From: Pseudomonadota bacterium
GTDB lineage: Bacteria > Desulfobacterota > Desulfovibrionia > Desulfovibrionales > Desulfovibrionaceae
Reading direction: 5' to 3'
Length of the DNA: 64,000 nucleotides
NCBI GenBank assembly: GCA_023419375.1
Contig: JAEZYD010000025.1
Coordinates: forward strand, 1-64,000
Shown: positions 52,234 to 60,765 of the stretch, one piece after another
Layout of the letters: every line of letters starts with the position of its first letter
Numbering within the stretch: position 1 is the first letter of the stretch
Notes under the pieces: generated by a model
What the model saw: only the letters and a program-made list of their open reading frames with translations
Told to the model about the DNA's origin: nothing
Databases searched by the model: none
Position numbers and translations under genes: made by a program

Positions 52234-53028
52234 TCAACCTTCAATTGTGTGCCGGTTCAAACCACGGTCCGAAATGCTGAGAATCTGGGGGCCATTTGGG
52301 GTTATGGCAACACTGTGTTCAAAGTGGGCGGCCCACAAACCGTCGCGAGTCACGGCGGTCCACTGATCGTCCAGAATGTCCACTTCGTAAGTGCCAACAG
52401 TTACCATGGGTTCAATGGCAATGACCATGCCGTTTTGCAAGGTCAACCCACGCATGCCTGGCCTGAAGTTCGGAACTTCGGGCTTTTCATGCATTTTTGC
52501 GCCCACGCCATGCCCAACAAAACGTCGCACAACGTTGAAACCGGCTGCCTCAACATAATCCTGAACAGCCGCGCCGATGTCGTAGACATCATTGCCAGCC
52601 CGAGCCTGTTCAATGCCAACGTACAGGCTTTCTTCCGTTATCCGCATGAGCTTGCGGGCTTCATCGCTGACCTTGCCAACCGGAAAGGTACGAGCGGCAT
52701 CGCCCACAAAACCTTCATACACAACGCCCATGTCGATGCTGACTATATCGCCTTCCTTAAGCAGCCGCGCAGAAGGAAAACCATGCACCACCTGCTCGTT
52801 GACCGAGCAGCACAGAGCGAAAGGATAACCGCAGTAGCCCAGAAACGCCGGCTTTACCTTATAGTCGGCGCACATGTCGCGCGCCAACTCTTCAAGACGC
52901 ATGGTAAGCAGGCCCGGCTCCACCATATCGCCCACGGCATCCAGTATGTTGGCCACCATACGGTTTGCTTCCCGCAGGCAGGCCACTTCCCTTTCATTCT
53001 TGATGAATGCGCCGTGATATTTTTTCAT
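52234..53028 (-). CDS. map: Methionine aminopeptidase, type I
   Basis: A 264-aa metalloenzyme that removes N-terminal Met from new proteins. Metal ligands appear in VSIDMGVVYEGFVGDAAR (two Asp), GHGVGAKMHEKP (His), AIEPMV (Glu) and the C-terminal HSVAITPNGP Glu-equivalent region. The start is ATG 53028 (MKKYHGAFIK); the longer open frame has no ribosome site. Located between secY and rpmJ, a common position. Confidence 0.93.
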   Translation of the reverse strand: MKKYHGAFIKNEREVACLREANRMVANILDAVGDMVEPGLLTMRLEELARDMCADYKVKPAFLGYCGYPFALCCSVNEQVVHGFPSARLLKEGDIVSIDMGVVYEGFVGDAARTFPVGKVSDEARKLMRITEESLYVGIEQARAGNDVYDIGAAVQDYVEAAGFNVVRRFVGHGVGAKMHEKPEVPNFRPGMRGLTLQNGMVIAIEPMVTVGTYEVDILDDQWTAVTRDGLWAAHFEHSVAITPNGPQILSISDRGLNRHTIEG

Positions 53029-53089
53029 TATACAATCACCATCCGCGCTTGCGAAAGCGGAGGGCAAGCCAGAGGCCTGCCCCAACTTT

Positions 53090-54403
53090 CTAGAGCCTGC
53101 CGCTCTTCCGCGCCTTGGCCATGAGGCCCTGATACTGGCTGGAGATCATGTGTGATTCCACCTGATTCATGAAGTCCATGGCCACGCCCACAAGGATCAG
53201 CAAGCTCGTGCCGCCAAAATAGAAAGGCACGTTGAAGTTGCTGATGAGCAGCATGGGCAGCAGGCAGACTATTGAAATATAGGTGGCCCCCGAAAGGGTC
53301 AGCCGCGAAAGCACCGTGTCCACGTATTCCTGGGTCTTTTCACCAGGACGAATCCCGGGGATGAACCCGCCGTTCTTCTTCAGATTTTCAGCCATATCCT
53401 TGGGATCAAAAATGATGGCCGTGTAAAAATAGCAGAAGAAGAACATCAAGGCCACATACAGGACGTTGTAAGCAACGCCGTGCGGCGAGAAGAAATCGGC
53501 TGCCTGCTTCAGATAATGATTGGTCGAGAACTGACCAATGGTCGCAGGGAACAGCAGGAGCGAAGATGCGAAAATAGGCGGAATAACGCCCGCCGTGTTC
53601 AGACGCAAAGGCAGGTGCGAGTTCTGACCACCGTACATTTTACGCCCGACCTGACGCTTGGCGTAACTGATGGGGATTCTTCTCTGCGAGCGTTCAACGA
53701 ACACAATGGCTACCGTAACCGCAGCCATCAGGACCACGATAACAATTGCCATGAAAATGCTCATGTCGCCAGCCTGTATAAGAGCAACAGACTGGATAAT
53801 GCCGCGGGGAATGCCCACCACGATACCGCAGAAAATGATCAGCGAGATACCGTTGCCGATACCACGCTCAGTGATCTGCTCGCCAAGCCACATGACCAGC
53901 ACGGAACCAGCCGTAAAGGTCGCCATGGTCACAAGACGGAAATGCCAGCCGGGTGCCAGAACTACAGGCGCTCCAGCGGGGCTGGTCATATTTTCCAGAC
54001 CAACTGCTATGCCGAGGCCCTGCACCAGGGTGATAAGCACTGTGAGGTAACGGGTGTACTGCGTAATTTTACGCCGTCCCGCCTGCCCTTCTTCCTTGGC
54101 CATGCGCTTGACGTCGGGGCTGACCACCTGCAAAAGCTGGATGATAATGCTTGCCGAAATGTAAGGCATGACGCCCAGAGCGAACACCGAGACGTTGGAC
54201 AGGCCGCCGCCGGAAAACATGTCGAACAGGCTGAAAAGCGTGCCGGACATGCTTTGAAAAAACGACGCCAGCGCAGAAGCGTCAACGCCCGGAATGGGTA
54301 CGTGAACGCCAATGCGGTAGCAGCACAAAATCAGGAAGGTCCAGCCGATGCGTTTGGTCAGCGAAGCCTGGCCTGCCATATTGTTTGCCGATCCTACTGC
54401 CAT
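53090..54403 (-). CDS. secY: Preprotein translocase subunit SecY
   Basis: The 437-aa channel protein of the Sec translocon with ten membrane spans. Landmarks include TKRIGWTFLILCCYRIGVHVP-type first helix (core RIGVHVPIPGVD), GVMPYISASIIIQLL, the cytosolic loop RRIPISYAKRQVGRKMYGG and GERTQEYV-like GEKTQEYVD. It lies 121 bp after rplO with two hairpins in between. Confidence 0.95.
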   Translation of the reverse strand: MAVGSANNMAGQASLTKRIGWTFLILCCYRIGVHVPIPGVDASALASFFQSMSGTLFSLFDMFSGGGLSNVSVFALGVMPYISASIIIQLLQVVSPDVKRMAKEEGQAGRRKITQYTRYLTVLITLVQGLGIAVGLENMTSPAGAPVVLAPGWHFRLVTMATFTAGSVLVMWLGEQITERGIGNGISLIIFCGIVVGIPRGIIQSVALIQAGDMSIFMAIVIVVLMAAVTVAIVFVERSQRRIPISYAKRQVGRKMYGGQNSHLPLRLNTAGVIPPIFASSLLLFPATIGQFSTNHYLKQAADFFSPHGVAYNVLYVALMFFFCYFYTAIIFDPKDMAENLKKNGGFIPGIRPGEKTQEYVDTVLSRLTLSGATYISIVCLLPMLLISNFNVPFYFGGTSLLILVGVAMDFMNQVESHMISSQYQGLMAKARKSGRL

Positions 54404-54450
54404 GAAACACTCGTTGCGTTTGTGCGCCTGTGGCGCAGTATGTGCGCAAC

Positions 54451-54517
54451 GTCATTGCCCGCCGCGAGGCGGGCAATGACGCCAGTGAAAGCCGTGAGGC
54501 CGCGCTCACGCGCGGCC
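54451..54517 (-). repeat. Two strong hairpins between rplO and secY
   Basis: GTCATTGCCCGCC and its complement flank GCGA (54451-54480), a perfect 13-bp stem. GGCCGCG and CGCGGCC flank a 6-nt loop (54498-54517). No T tract follows. They may tune secY expression relative to the ribosomal genes or protect the upstream mRNA. Confidence 0.6.
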
Positions 54518-54524
54518 ACCTGAA

Positions 54525-54989
54525 TTATTCAGCGGCAGAAACCGCTTCCAGCTCAGTGACGTTCCCGCCAGCCTGACGGATCTTTTCCGCAGCAGCCTGG
54601 CTGAACTTGTGAGCCTCCACCGACAGAGCGCCTGAGACTTCGCCGCGCGAAAGAATTTTCACGGGCGCGCCCATGCGGACGATACCGCGAGCGTACATGT
54701 CGTCAAGGGTGATGGTGGTTTTGCCCGGAAAGGCCGACACGAGCGCGTCAAGATTGACGATGTCGTAGGTGACCTTGAAGGGGGCGTTTTTAAAACCGTG
54801 CTTGGGCAAACGGCGTTGCAGGGGCATCTGACCGCCTTCGAAGCCAGGGCGGACACCGCCACCAGCGCGAGCGTTCTGCCCTTTGTGGCCCTTGCCCGCA
54901 GTGCAGCCCAGACCGGAGCCAGAGCCACGGCCCACGCGACGGCGGGTCTTACGCTCTTCCGGAAAAGGAAACAGATTGTGCAGTTGCAT
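54525..54989 (-). CDS. rplO: 50S ribosomal protein L15
   Basis: A 154-aa protein. MQLHNLFPFPEERKTRRRVG and the Gly-rich GRGSGSGLGCTAGKGHKGQNAR are typical, followed by the L15e/L18e-like C-terminal domain. It ends the spc-type block before secY. Confidence 0.95.
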   Translation of the reverse strand: MQLHNLFPFPEERKTRRRVGRGSGSGLGCTAGKGHKGQNARAGGGVRPGFEGGQMPLQRRLPKHGFKNAPFKVTYDIVNLDALVSAFPGKTTITLDDMYARGIVRMGAPVKILSRGEVSGALSVEAHKFSQAAAEKIRQAGGNVTELEAVSAAE

Positions 54990-55006
54990 GGTATATCCTT
55001 TGGCCG

Positions 55007-55183
55007 TTACTCAACAACGGCAACCATATGCGTAACTTTGGCGATAATGCCCCGGATAGCCGGGGTATCCTTGAACGTCTTGACCATCTCGCGGCGCTTG
55101 AGGCCAAGGGAGTCCAGCAGCTTGCGCTGCGCAGGCGTGGAGCCGATGCGCGAACGCACGAGTTTTACCTTGATTTCTGCCAT
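55007..55183 (-). CDS. rpmD: 50S ribosomal protein L30
   Basis: A 58-aa protein read directly: it starts MAEIKVKLVRSRIGSTPAQR and continues KLLDSLGLKRREMV to the end VTHMVAVVE. Length and motifs fit bacterial L30. ATG 55183 is 2 bp before the rpsE stop region; rplO follows. Confidence 0.93.
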   Translation of the reverse strand: MAEIKVKLVRSRIGSTPAQRKLLDSLGLKRREMVKTFKDTPAIRGIIAKVTHMVAVVE

Positions 55184-55185
55184 GG

Positions 55186-55698
55186 TTACTTCCTCGGGGC
55201 TTCCAGCTTCTTGCCGCGCAGAGCCGAAACATCTTCGGCGCTGCGCAGGGAAACGAGGCCCTGCATGGTGGCACGAAGCACGTTGTGCGGATTGTTGGTA
55301 CCAATGGCCTTAGCGAGGACGTCGCGGATGCCTACGGCTTCCATGACGGCGCGCACGGCACCGCCGGCAATGATGCCGGTACCTTCGGAGGCGGGCTTCA
55401 GCATGACGCGACCGGCGCCGAAACGACCGAGCACTTCATAAGGAAGGGTGCCTTCAACCAGGGCAACCTGAACGCGGTTCTTGCGAGCGCGTTCGGTGGC
55501 TTTGCGCAGTGCTTCAGGCACTTCCTGGGCCTTGCCCAGACCGAAGCCCACGCCGCCCTTGCCATCGCCCACGACAACGAGGGCGCTGAAGCTGAAACGG
55601 CGACCGCCCTTGACGACCTTGGCCACGCGGTTGAGGGAAACGATCTTTTCGATTTCGCCCAACTCGTTCTGCTGAGTTTCAGTATTTTCCTGACGCAT
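55186..55698 (-). CDS. rpsE: 30S ribosomal protein S5
   Basis: A 170-aa protein important for decoding accuracy. It has the double-stranded-RNA-binding-like N-terminal domain (VAKVVKGGRRFSFSALVVVG), the loop GDGKGGVGFGLGKAQEV and GTGIIAGGAVRAVMEAVG. It begins 1 bp after the rplR stop. Confidence 0.95.
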   Translation of the reverse strand: MRQENTETQQNELGEIEKIVSLNRVAKVVKGGRRFSFSALVVVGDGKGGVGFGLGKAQEVPEALRKATERARKNRVQVALVEGTLPYEVLGRFGAGRVMLKPASEGTGIIAGGAVRAVMEAVGIRDVLAKAIGTNNPHNVLRATMQGLVSLRSAEDVSALRGKKLEAPRK

Positions 55699-55699
55699 A

Positions 55700-56059
55700 T
55701 TAGAACTCCAAGCCGCCTTCGCGGGCGCCGTCGGCTACGGCCTTGACGCGACCGTGATAAATGTACCCGTTGCGATCGAATACCACCTGATTGATATTCT
55801 TCTCCTTGGCCATCCGGGCAATTTCCTTGCCCACCATCTCGGCGCCGCTCTTGTTGCAGTGCATGCCGGCTTCGGTCTTGGAAAGCGTGAGGGTAGAGGC
55901 GGCAGCCAGGGTCACGCCGTCCAGATCGTTGATGATCTGGGCGTAGATGTGCAGGTTGGACCTGAACACAACCAGACGCGGGCGCTCGAAGGTGCCGTTG
56001 ACTTTCTTGCGGATACGGATCTTGCGGCGCTGCCGGGATTCGTTCTTGCTGTATTTCAT
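55700..56059 (-). CDS. rplR: 50S ribosomal protein L18
   Basis: A 119-aa 5S-rRNA-binding protein with RRKIRIRKKVNGTFERPRL, FRSNLHIYAQIIND and the C-terminal FDRNGYIYHGRVKAVADGAR. Standard position between rplF and rpsE. Confidence 0.95.
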   Translation of the reverse strand: MKYSKNESRQRRKIRIRKKVNGTFERPRLVVFRSNLHIYAQIINDLDGVTLAAASTLTLSKTEAGMHCNKSGAEMVGKEIARMAKEKNINQVVFDRNGYIYHGRVKAVADGAREGGLEF

Positions 56060-56070
56060 GACGCGCCCCC

Positions 56071-56610
56071 CTACTTCTTGCCGCCGGACTTACCAACCTT
56101 GCGGCGGATAGTCTCGGTAACGTACTTGATGCCCTTGCCCTTGTAAGGTTCAGGCTTACGAATGCGGCGAATCTTGGCGGCCATTTCGCCCACAAGTTCC
56201 TTGTCGATGCCGGAGAGGGTCAGAACCTGACCTTCAACCACGGCCTTGATGCCGTCGGGCAGTTCAACGAGCACAGGGTGGGAATAGCCCACAGAAAGCT
56301 CGATAATGTTGCCCTTGACCGCCACGCGGTAACCGACGCCGATAACTTCCAGGCCCTTGGAGAAGCCCTTGGTAACGCCTTCAATGCAGTTGGCAAGAAG
56401 GGTGCGGCGCAGGCCGTGCTGCGAACGGCTCTGGCGGGTATCTTCTATACGGCCAAGGGTCACATGACCATCGGCCTGCTCGTAAGTGAGCAGAGAGCAG
56501 ACAGGGGTGCTCAGCGAGCCCTTGGGCCCTTTAACTTCCACAACATCCGTTCCGATCTTGACTTCAACGCCATTGGGAACGGCAACGGGCAGTCTACCTA
56601 TTCTCGACAT
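56071..56610 (-). CDS. rplF: 50S ribosomal protein L6
   Basis: A 179-aa protein starting MSRIGRLPVAVPNGVEVKI, with two L6 repeats and the C-terminal signature PEPYKGKGIKY. The start is ATG 56610; the open frame continues 18 codons upstream into rpsH without a ribosome site. Confidence 0.95.
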   Translation of the reverse strand: MSRIGRLPVAVPNGVEVKIGTDVVEVKGPKGSLSTPVCSLLTYEQADGHVTLGRIEDTRQSRSQHGLRRTLLANCIEGVTKGFSKGLEVIGVGYRVAVKGNIIELSVGYSHPVLVELPDGIKAVVEGQVLTLSGIDKELVGEMAAKIRRIRKPEPYKGKGIKYVTETIRRKVGKSGGKK

Positions 56611-56620
56611 GGTGCACCGC

Positions 56621-57001
56621 CTACCAGATTTCGCACAGAAGTTCGCCGCCCACCTTCTTCTCATGGGCGGTCATGCCGTCCAGCACGCCGCTGGACGTGG
56701 ACAAAATGCAGATGCCGAGGCCGTTCTGCACCCTGGGGATGTTATGCGCGCCAACATAAACCCGGCGACCGGGCGTGCTCACACGCTTCAGCCCGCTGAT
56801 GACGGGCTTTCCCTTCTGGTACTTAAGGGTAATAACAATGTTTTTTTCGGCCACGGCCACGTCTTCGACGTAACCTTCCTGCTTGAGGATGGCGGCTAAA
56901 GATTCCTTCATCTTCGAGCTCGGCACATTTACTTCCTTGTGCAGGGCCAAATGCGCGTTGCGGATGCGGGTGAGCATATCCGCAATGGGATCTGTCAACA
57001 T
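56621..57001 (-). CDS. rpsH: 30S ribosomal protein S8
   Basis: A 126-aa rRNA-binding protein: MLTDPIADMLTRIRNAHLA at the start and STSSGVLDGMTAHEKKVGGE at the end. ATG 57001 is used, with GGAGCATTC upstream; a longer frame is unsupported. In E. coli S8 represses the spc operon; no matching site was sought here. Confidence 0.95.
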   Translation of the reverse strand: MLTDPIADMLTRIRNAHLALHKEVNVPSSKMKESLAAILKQEGYVEDVAVAEKNIVITLKYQKGKPVISGLKRVSTPGRRVYVGAHNIPRVQNGLGICILSTSSGVLDGMTAHEKKVGGELLCEIW

Positions 57002-57103
57002 CGAATGCTCCTGAGAGTTTGGGGGCGGGGTTGACGGCACGATGCCGCCACTTCCCGCTGGCGCGCAGGGCGCGCCTCCCGGGCGTTTGCACGCCCGGAA
57101 ATT

Positions 57104-57289
57104 TTACCAGCTCGACTTGCGCACGCCGGGCAGTTCACCACGAAGGGCCATGTTGCGGAAGCAGATACGGCAGATGCCGAACTGGCGCAGGAAAGCCCTG
57201 GGGCGACCGCAAAGCGGGCAGCGATTGTAGGCGCGGGCGCTGAACTTAGGCTTGCGCTTGGCCTTTACTTCCAGAGAAGTACGGGACAT
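57104..57289 (-). CDS. rpsN: 30S ribosomal protein S14, zinc-binding short type
   Basis: A 61-aa S14 of the C+ short type: CPLCGRPRAFLRQFGICRIC carries the four zinc cysteines. The long Cys-free type seen in enterobacteria is absent. It sits between rplE and rpsH. Like L36 and S4 here it is the zinc form. Confidence 0.94.
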   Translation of the reverse strand: MSRTSLEVKAKRKPKFSARAYNRCPLCGRPRAFLRQFGICRICFRNMALRGELPGVRKSSW

Positions 57290-57299
57290 GGCTTAACTC

Positions 57300-57839
57300 C
57301 TACTTGCGGAACGGCATGCCAAGCTGGTCGAGAAGGAACTTGCCTTCTTTGTCCGTGGCCGCCGTGGTGACGATGGTGATGTTCATGCCCTTGGGGTTTT
57401 CAACACGGTCAGCTTCCATTTCGGGGAAGATGGTGTGTTCTTTGATGCCCAGGGTGAAATTGCCGCGCCCATCGAAACCGCGGTCAGGAATACCACGGAA
57501 GTCACGCACTCGGGGCAAGGCAAAGTTCATGAGCTTGTCCAGGAAGTCCCACATGCGTTCCTTGCGCAGGGTGACGCGCACACCGATAGGCATGCCTTCG
57601 CGCAGCTTAAATGCGGCGATGGACTTTTTAGCCCGGGTAACCACAGCCTTCTGGCCAGCAATCGCGGTAAGTTCCGCCATGGCTTCTTCCATCAGCTTGT
57701 TGTTCGAGCTAGCGGCGCCAAGGCCGATGTTCAGAGAGATCTTTTCGATACCGGGCAGTTGCATCGAAGAGGAGTAACTGAACTCCTTCTGCAGTACCGG
57801 AACCACCTTCTCTCTATATATCTTTTCAAGGCGTGTCAT
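57300..57839 (-). CDS. rplE: 50S ribosomal protein L5
   Basis: A 179-aa 5S-rRNA-binding protein with GIEKISLNIGLG, the KKSIAAFKLREGMPIGVRVT region and FPEMEADRVENPKGMNITI at the end. Standard length and position. Confidence 0.95.
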   Translation of the reverse strand: MTRLEKIYREKVVPVLQKEFSYSSSMQLPGIEKISLNIGLGAASSNNKLMEEAMAELTAIAGQKAVVTRAKKSIAAFKLREGMPIGVRVTLRKERMWDFLDKLMNFALPRVRDFRGIPDRGFDGRGNFTLGIKEHTIFPEMEADRVENPKGMNITIVTTAATDKEGKFLLDQLGMPFRK

Positions 57840-57848
57840 CGTATCACC

Positions 57849-58181
57849 TTATTCCATTACTTCGTTGCACTTTTTGCAGAAGCGCACTTTCTTTTCCTTG
57901 CCCTCGGACTCGATGGTCTTGTAACCCACTCGAGTGGCCTTGCCGCAGGCAGAGCAGACAACCATAAGGTTGGACACGTGGATAGGCATTTCCTTTTCCA
58001 CGATACCGCCAGGCTGCTGGGCATAGGGGTTGGGGCGCATGTGGCGCTTGACCATGTTGGTCTTTTCCACAAGCACGCGATCCTTCTTGCGCAGGATCTT
58101 CAGCACCTTGCCGATTTTGCCCGCGTCCTTGCCGGCGATTACCATCACCTTGTCGTCCTTGCGGATGCGATACATTTTCAT
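57849..58181 (-). CDS. rplX: 50S ribosomal protein L24
   Basis: A 110-aa assembly initiator with the KOW motif (KDDKVMVIAGKDAGKIGKVL) and QQPGGIVEKEMPIHVSNLMV. Four cysteines in the C-terminal part (CSACGK, CKKC) suggest a zinc site. Met3 is an alternative start. Confidence 0.94.
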   Translation of the reverse strand: MKMYRIRKDDKVMVIAGKDAGKIGKVLKILRKKDRVLVEKTNMVKRHMRPNPYAQQPGGIVEKEMPIHVSNLMVVCSACGKATRVGYKTIESEGKEKKVRFCKKCNEVME

Positions 58182-58190
58182 GACGGTCTC

Positions 58191-58559
58191 CTACAGCACT
58201 TCCGGGGCCAGCGAAATAATTTTCATAAAGTTCTGGGCGCGCAGCTCACGGGCCACGGGGCCAAAGATACGCGTACCCACCGGCTCACCCTGATTGGAGA
58301 GCAGCACAGCGGCGTTGCCGTCGAACTTGATGTAGCTGCCGTCCATGCGACGCACTTCTTTAGCGGTACGCACGATAACAGCCTTCATAACATCGCCCTT
58401 CTTAACCTTGCTGTGGGGCATTGCTTCCTTAACGGAAACCACGATAATGTCGCCCACCGAGGCGTAGCGGCGGTGTGAACCGCCCAGCACCTTGATGCAG
58501 GCAACCTTTTTGGCGCCGGAATTATCGGCCACCTGAAGCGTCGATTCTACCTGGATCAT
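58191..58559 (-). CDS. rplN: 50S ribosomal protein L14
   Basis: A 122-aa protein: MIQVESTLQVADNSGAKKVA, GGSHRRYASVGDIIVVSVKE and the C-terminal FMKIISLAPEVL are diagnostic. It neighbours L19 and 16S rRNA contacts in the subunit bridge. Confidence 0.96.
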   Translation of the reverse strand: MIQVESTLQVADNSGAKKVACIKVLGGSHRRYASVGDIIVVSVKEAMPHSKVKKGDVMKAVIVRTAKEVRRMDGSYIKFDGNAAVLLSNQGEPVGTRIFGPVARELRAQNFMKIISLAPEVL

Positions 58560-58568
58560 GGTACTACC

Positions 58569-58832
58569 CTACACGGCTTTTTCAATGATGGAGACCAGAT
58601 GCCAGCGCTTGTTGCGCGAAAGCGGACGGAACTCCACAATTTTAACCTTGTCGCCCATACCGCATTCGTTCATGGGATCATGAGCCGTGAACTTCTTGCG
58701 GCGCCTCACATACTTCTTAAGCAGAGGATGCTTGACCAGGGTCTCGACGCGCACGACAATGGTCTTGTCGTTCTTGTCGCTCACCACAATGCCGGTCAGC
58801 ATTCTGCCCTTGCGATCTTCCAGAGCTTGCAT
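58569..58832 (-). CDS. rpsQ: 30S ribosomal protein S17
   Basis: An 87-aa OB-fold protein with RMLTGIVVSDKNDKTIVVRV, KHPLLKKYVRRRKKFTAHD and EFRPLSRNKRWHLV. Start MQALEDRKG; the gene begins 2 bp after the rpmC stop. Confidence 0.95.
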   Translation of the reverse strand: MQALEDRKGRMLTGIVVSDKNDKTIVVRVETLVKHPLLKKYVRRRKKFTAHDPMNECGMGDKVKIVEFRPLSRNKRWHLVSIIEKAV

Positions 58833-58834
58833 GT

Positions 58835-59065
58835 TCAGGCCCTCTGTTCCTTTTCGTTCAAAACGGTCTCGATGCGCGCCACCTGCTTACGCATGACTTT
58901 CAGTTCGGAAGTCTTTTCAAGCTGCGCAGCGGCATGCTTGAAGCGGGCACTCATCAGTTCCTGGCGCTGCTCGGTAAGAGCCGTGCGCAGTTCTTCCACG
59001 CTCATGGAGCGCAGATCCTGTGCGGCGGGCCGGGCGGCGGTTTCGGTCTTTTTCTTGGCAGCCAT
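58835..59065 (-). CDS. rpmC: 50S ribosomal protein L29
   Basis: A 76-aa helical hairpin protein at the exit tunnel. The core LRSMSVEELRTALTEQRQEL is preceded by an extension of about 17 residues rich in Lys, Ala and Thr that most L29 proteins lack. It is directly adjacent to the rplP stop. Confidence 0.93.
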   Translation of the reverse strand: MAAKKKTETAARPAAQDLRSMSVEELRTALTEQRQELMSARFKHAAAQLEKTSELKVMRKQVARIETVLNEKEQRA

Positions 59066-59479
59066 TTAGATGCCCTCCCTCACCACAATGATGGTCTTAA
59101 CGGGCAGCTTGTGAGCGGCGCGGGTCAGCGCCTCACGCGCGAGGTCAAGGCTCACGCCCTTGATTTCATACAGCACGCGGCCGGGCTTGACCGGAGCGCA
59201 CCAACCCACGGGCGCGCCCTTACCGGAACCCTGACGGGTTTCCAGAGGCTTGGCCGTTACGGGGCGGTCGGGGAACACACGGATCCACACTTTGCCGCCA
59301 CGCTTGATGTGACGCATCATGGCGATACGAGCAGCTTCAATCTGCTGGCTGGAAAGCTGGCCATGCTGCACGGTTTTAAGGCCGATATCACCAAACGCAA
59401 TGGTGGCGCCGCGGGTGGCCAGGCCACGCAGGCGGCCTTTCTGCCACTTGCGGAATTTAACTCTTTTGGGCGCAAGCAT
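59066..59479 (-). CDS. rplP: 50S ribosomal protein L16
   Basis: A 137-aa protein near the A site: MLAPKRVKFRKWQKGRLRG, GKVWIRVFPDRPVTAKPLET and RMGSGKG-like RQGSGKGAPVGW. Its ATG overlaps the rpsC stop by one base. Confidence 0.96.
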   Translation of the reverse strand: MLAPKRVKFRKWQKGRLRGLATRGATIAFGDIGLKTVQHGQLSSQQIEAARIAMMRHIKRGGKVWIRVFPDRPVTAKPLETRQGSGKGAPVGWCAPVKPGRVLYEIKGVSLDLAREALTRAAHKLPVKTIIVVREGI

Positions 59480-60120
59480 TACTGATCAACCTCTTTGTCA
59501 AGGATTTCACCCTTATAGATCCACACCTTGACACCAATGATGCCGTAGGTGGTGCGCGCTTCGGCAAAGCCGTAGTCAATGTCGGCACGCAGGGTCTGCA
59601 AGGGCACTCGGCCATCGCGGTACCATTCGGTACGGGCGATTTCTGCACCAGCCAGACGTCCGGCGCAGGTTACCTTGATGCCTTCGCCGCCAAACTTGCG
59701 GGCCATGGACACGGTACGCTTCATGGCGCGCCGGAAGGCCACGCGGCGCTCGAGCTGCTGGGCGATGTTCTCGGCCACCAGCTGGGCGTCCACTTCGGGG
59801 CGACGAATTTCGTTCACTTCAAGAGAGAACTCGCGGCCGAACTTCTGACGAAGATCGTTGCGAAGCTTTTCGATTTCCACACCCTTGCGGCCGATAACAA
59901 TACCGGGGCGAGCGGTGGAAAGGATAAGCCGTACCTTGCCGCCGGCACGTTCGATCTCGATCTTGGAAACCCCGGCATGAAACAGGAGCTTCTTCACGAA
60001 CGCGCGGATTTTGCTGTCTTCATAGACAAAGGCAGGGTATTCCTTCTTGCTGAACCAGCGGGACTGCCAATTCTTGTTGTACCCAAGCCGGAACCCGAAC
60101 GGATGTACTTTCTGACCCAT
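59479..60120 (-). CDS. rpsC: 30S ribosomal protein S3
   Basis: A 213-aa mRNA-entry protein with MGQKVHPFGFRLGYNKNWQS, the KH motif GIVIGRKGVEIEKLR and the C-terminal S3 domain ending TYGIIGVKVWIYKGE. Starts 3 bp after rplV. Confidence 0.96.
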   Translation of the reverse strand: MGQKVHPFGFRLGYNKNWQSRWFSKKEYPAFVYEDSKIRAFVKKLLFHAGVSKIEIERAGGKVRLILSTARPGIVIGRKGVEIEKLRNDLRQKFGREFSLEVNEIRRPEVDAQLVAENIAQQLERRVAFRRAMKRTVSMARKFGGEGIKVTCAGRLAGAEIARTEWYRDGRVPLQTLRADIDYGFAEARTTYGIIGVKVWIYKGEILDKEVDQ

Positions 60121-60123
60121 AGC

Positions 60124-60462
60124 CTATTCCTGCCCTTCTGCGAGTATAACGGTGATGTGGCTGGTGCGCTTGTGAATCTTGGTCGCCCGGCCTTGGGCCC
60201 GGGGCATAAAGCGCTTCCAGGTGGGGCCTTCGTTCACCACGATTTCCTTCACCACCATGGCATCCACATCAACGCCGCCCAGCTGCGAGGCATTGGCCAA
60301 CGCGCTCTTGAGCACGCCGAAAAGCACGCCAGCGGGCTTGTTGGGCGTGAAGCGCAGAAGGTTCATAGCCTCCTCCACTCCAAGACCCTGCACGTTCTTG
60401 GCCACAAGACGGGTCTTGCGCGGCGAAACGCGCTGGAATTTTGCAATAGCTTTAGATTCCAT
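60124..60462 (-). CDS. rplV: 50S ribosomal protein L22
   Basis: A 112-aa exit-tunnel protein: FQRVSPRKTRLVAKNVQGL and the hairpin segment NEGPTWKRFMPRAQGRA, the region where macrolide-resistance changes occur. Standard length and position. Confidence 0.95.
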   Translation of the reverse strand: MESKAIAKFQRVSPRKTRLVAKNVQGLGVEEAMNLLRFTPNKPAGVLFGVLKSALANASQLGGVDVDAMVVKEIVVNEGPTWKRFMPRAQGRATKIHKRTSHITVILAEGQE

Positions 60463-60471
60463 ATGCCTACC

Positions 60472-60756
60472 CTACTTCTTGCCGGCCTTGGCCTTTTTGT
60501 CGGCGGCATGCCCATGGAAGGTACGAGTGGGCGAGAATTCACCCAGCTTGTGGCCAACCATGTTTTCGGTAACGAACACCGGCACGAACTTCTTGCCATT
60601 GTGCACCGCAAAGGTCAGTCCCACCATTTCGGGCAGGATGGTCGAGCGGCGCGACCAGGTCTTGACTACACGGCGGTCGCTGTTGGCCACGGTGCTGTCG
60701 ACCTTTTTCATCAGATGGCCGTCAACAAACGGCCCTTTTTTCAACGATCTCGGCAT
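60472..60756 (-). CDS. rpsS: 30S ribosomal protein S19
   Basis: A 94-aa head protein: MPRSLKKGPFVDGHLMKKV, TWSRRSTILPEMVGLTFAVH and GEFSPTRTFHGHAADKK. Clear S19 with standard spacing from rplB. Confidence 0.96.
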   Translation of the reverse strand: MPRSLKKGPFVDGHLMKKVDSTVANSDRRVVKTWSRRSTILPEMVGLTFAVHNGKKFVPVFVTENMVGHKLGEFSPTRTFHGHAADKKAKAGKK

Positions 60757-60765
60757 GAGCTACTC

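Noticed and set aside
53480..54523. 347-codon plus-strand frame opposite secY, and similar frames at 57435-58478, 59977-61326 and 61330-62823
   Set aside because: They lie opposite ribosomal and translocase genes whose identity is certain; composition is His/Arg/Gly-rich without domains.
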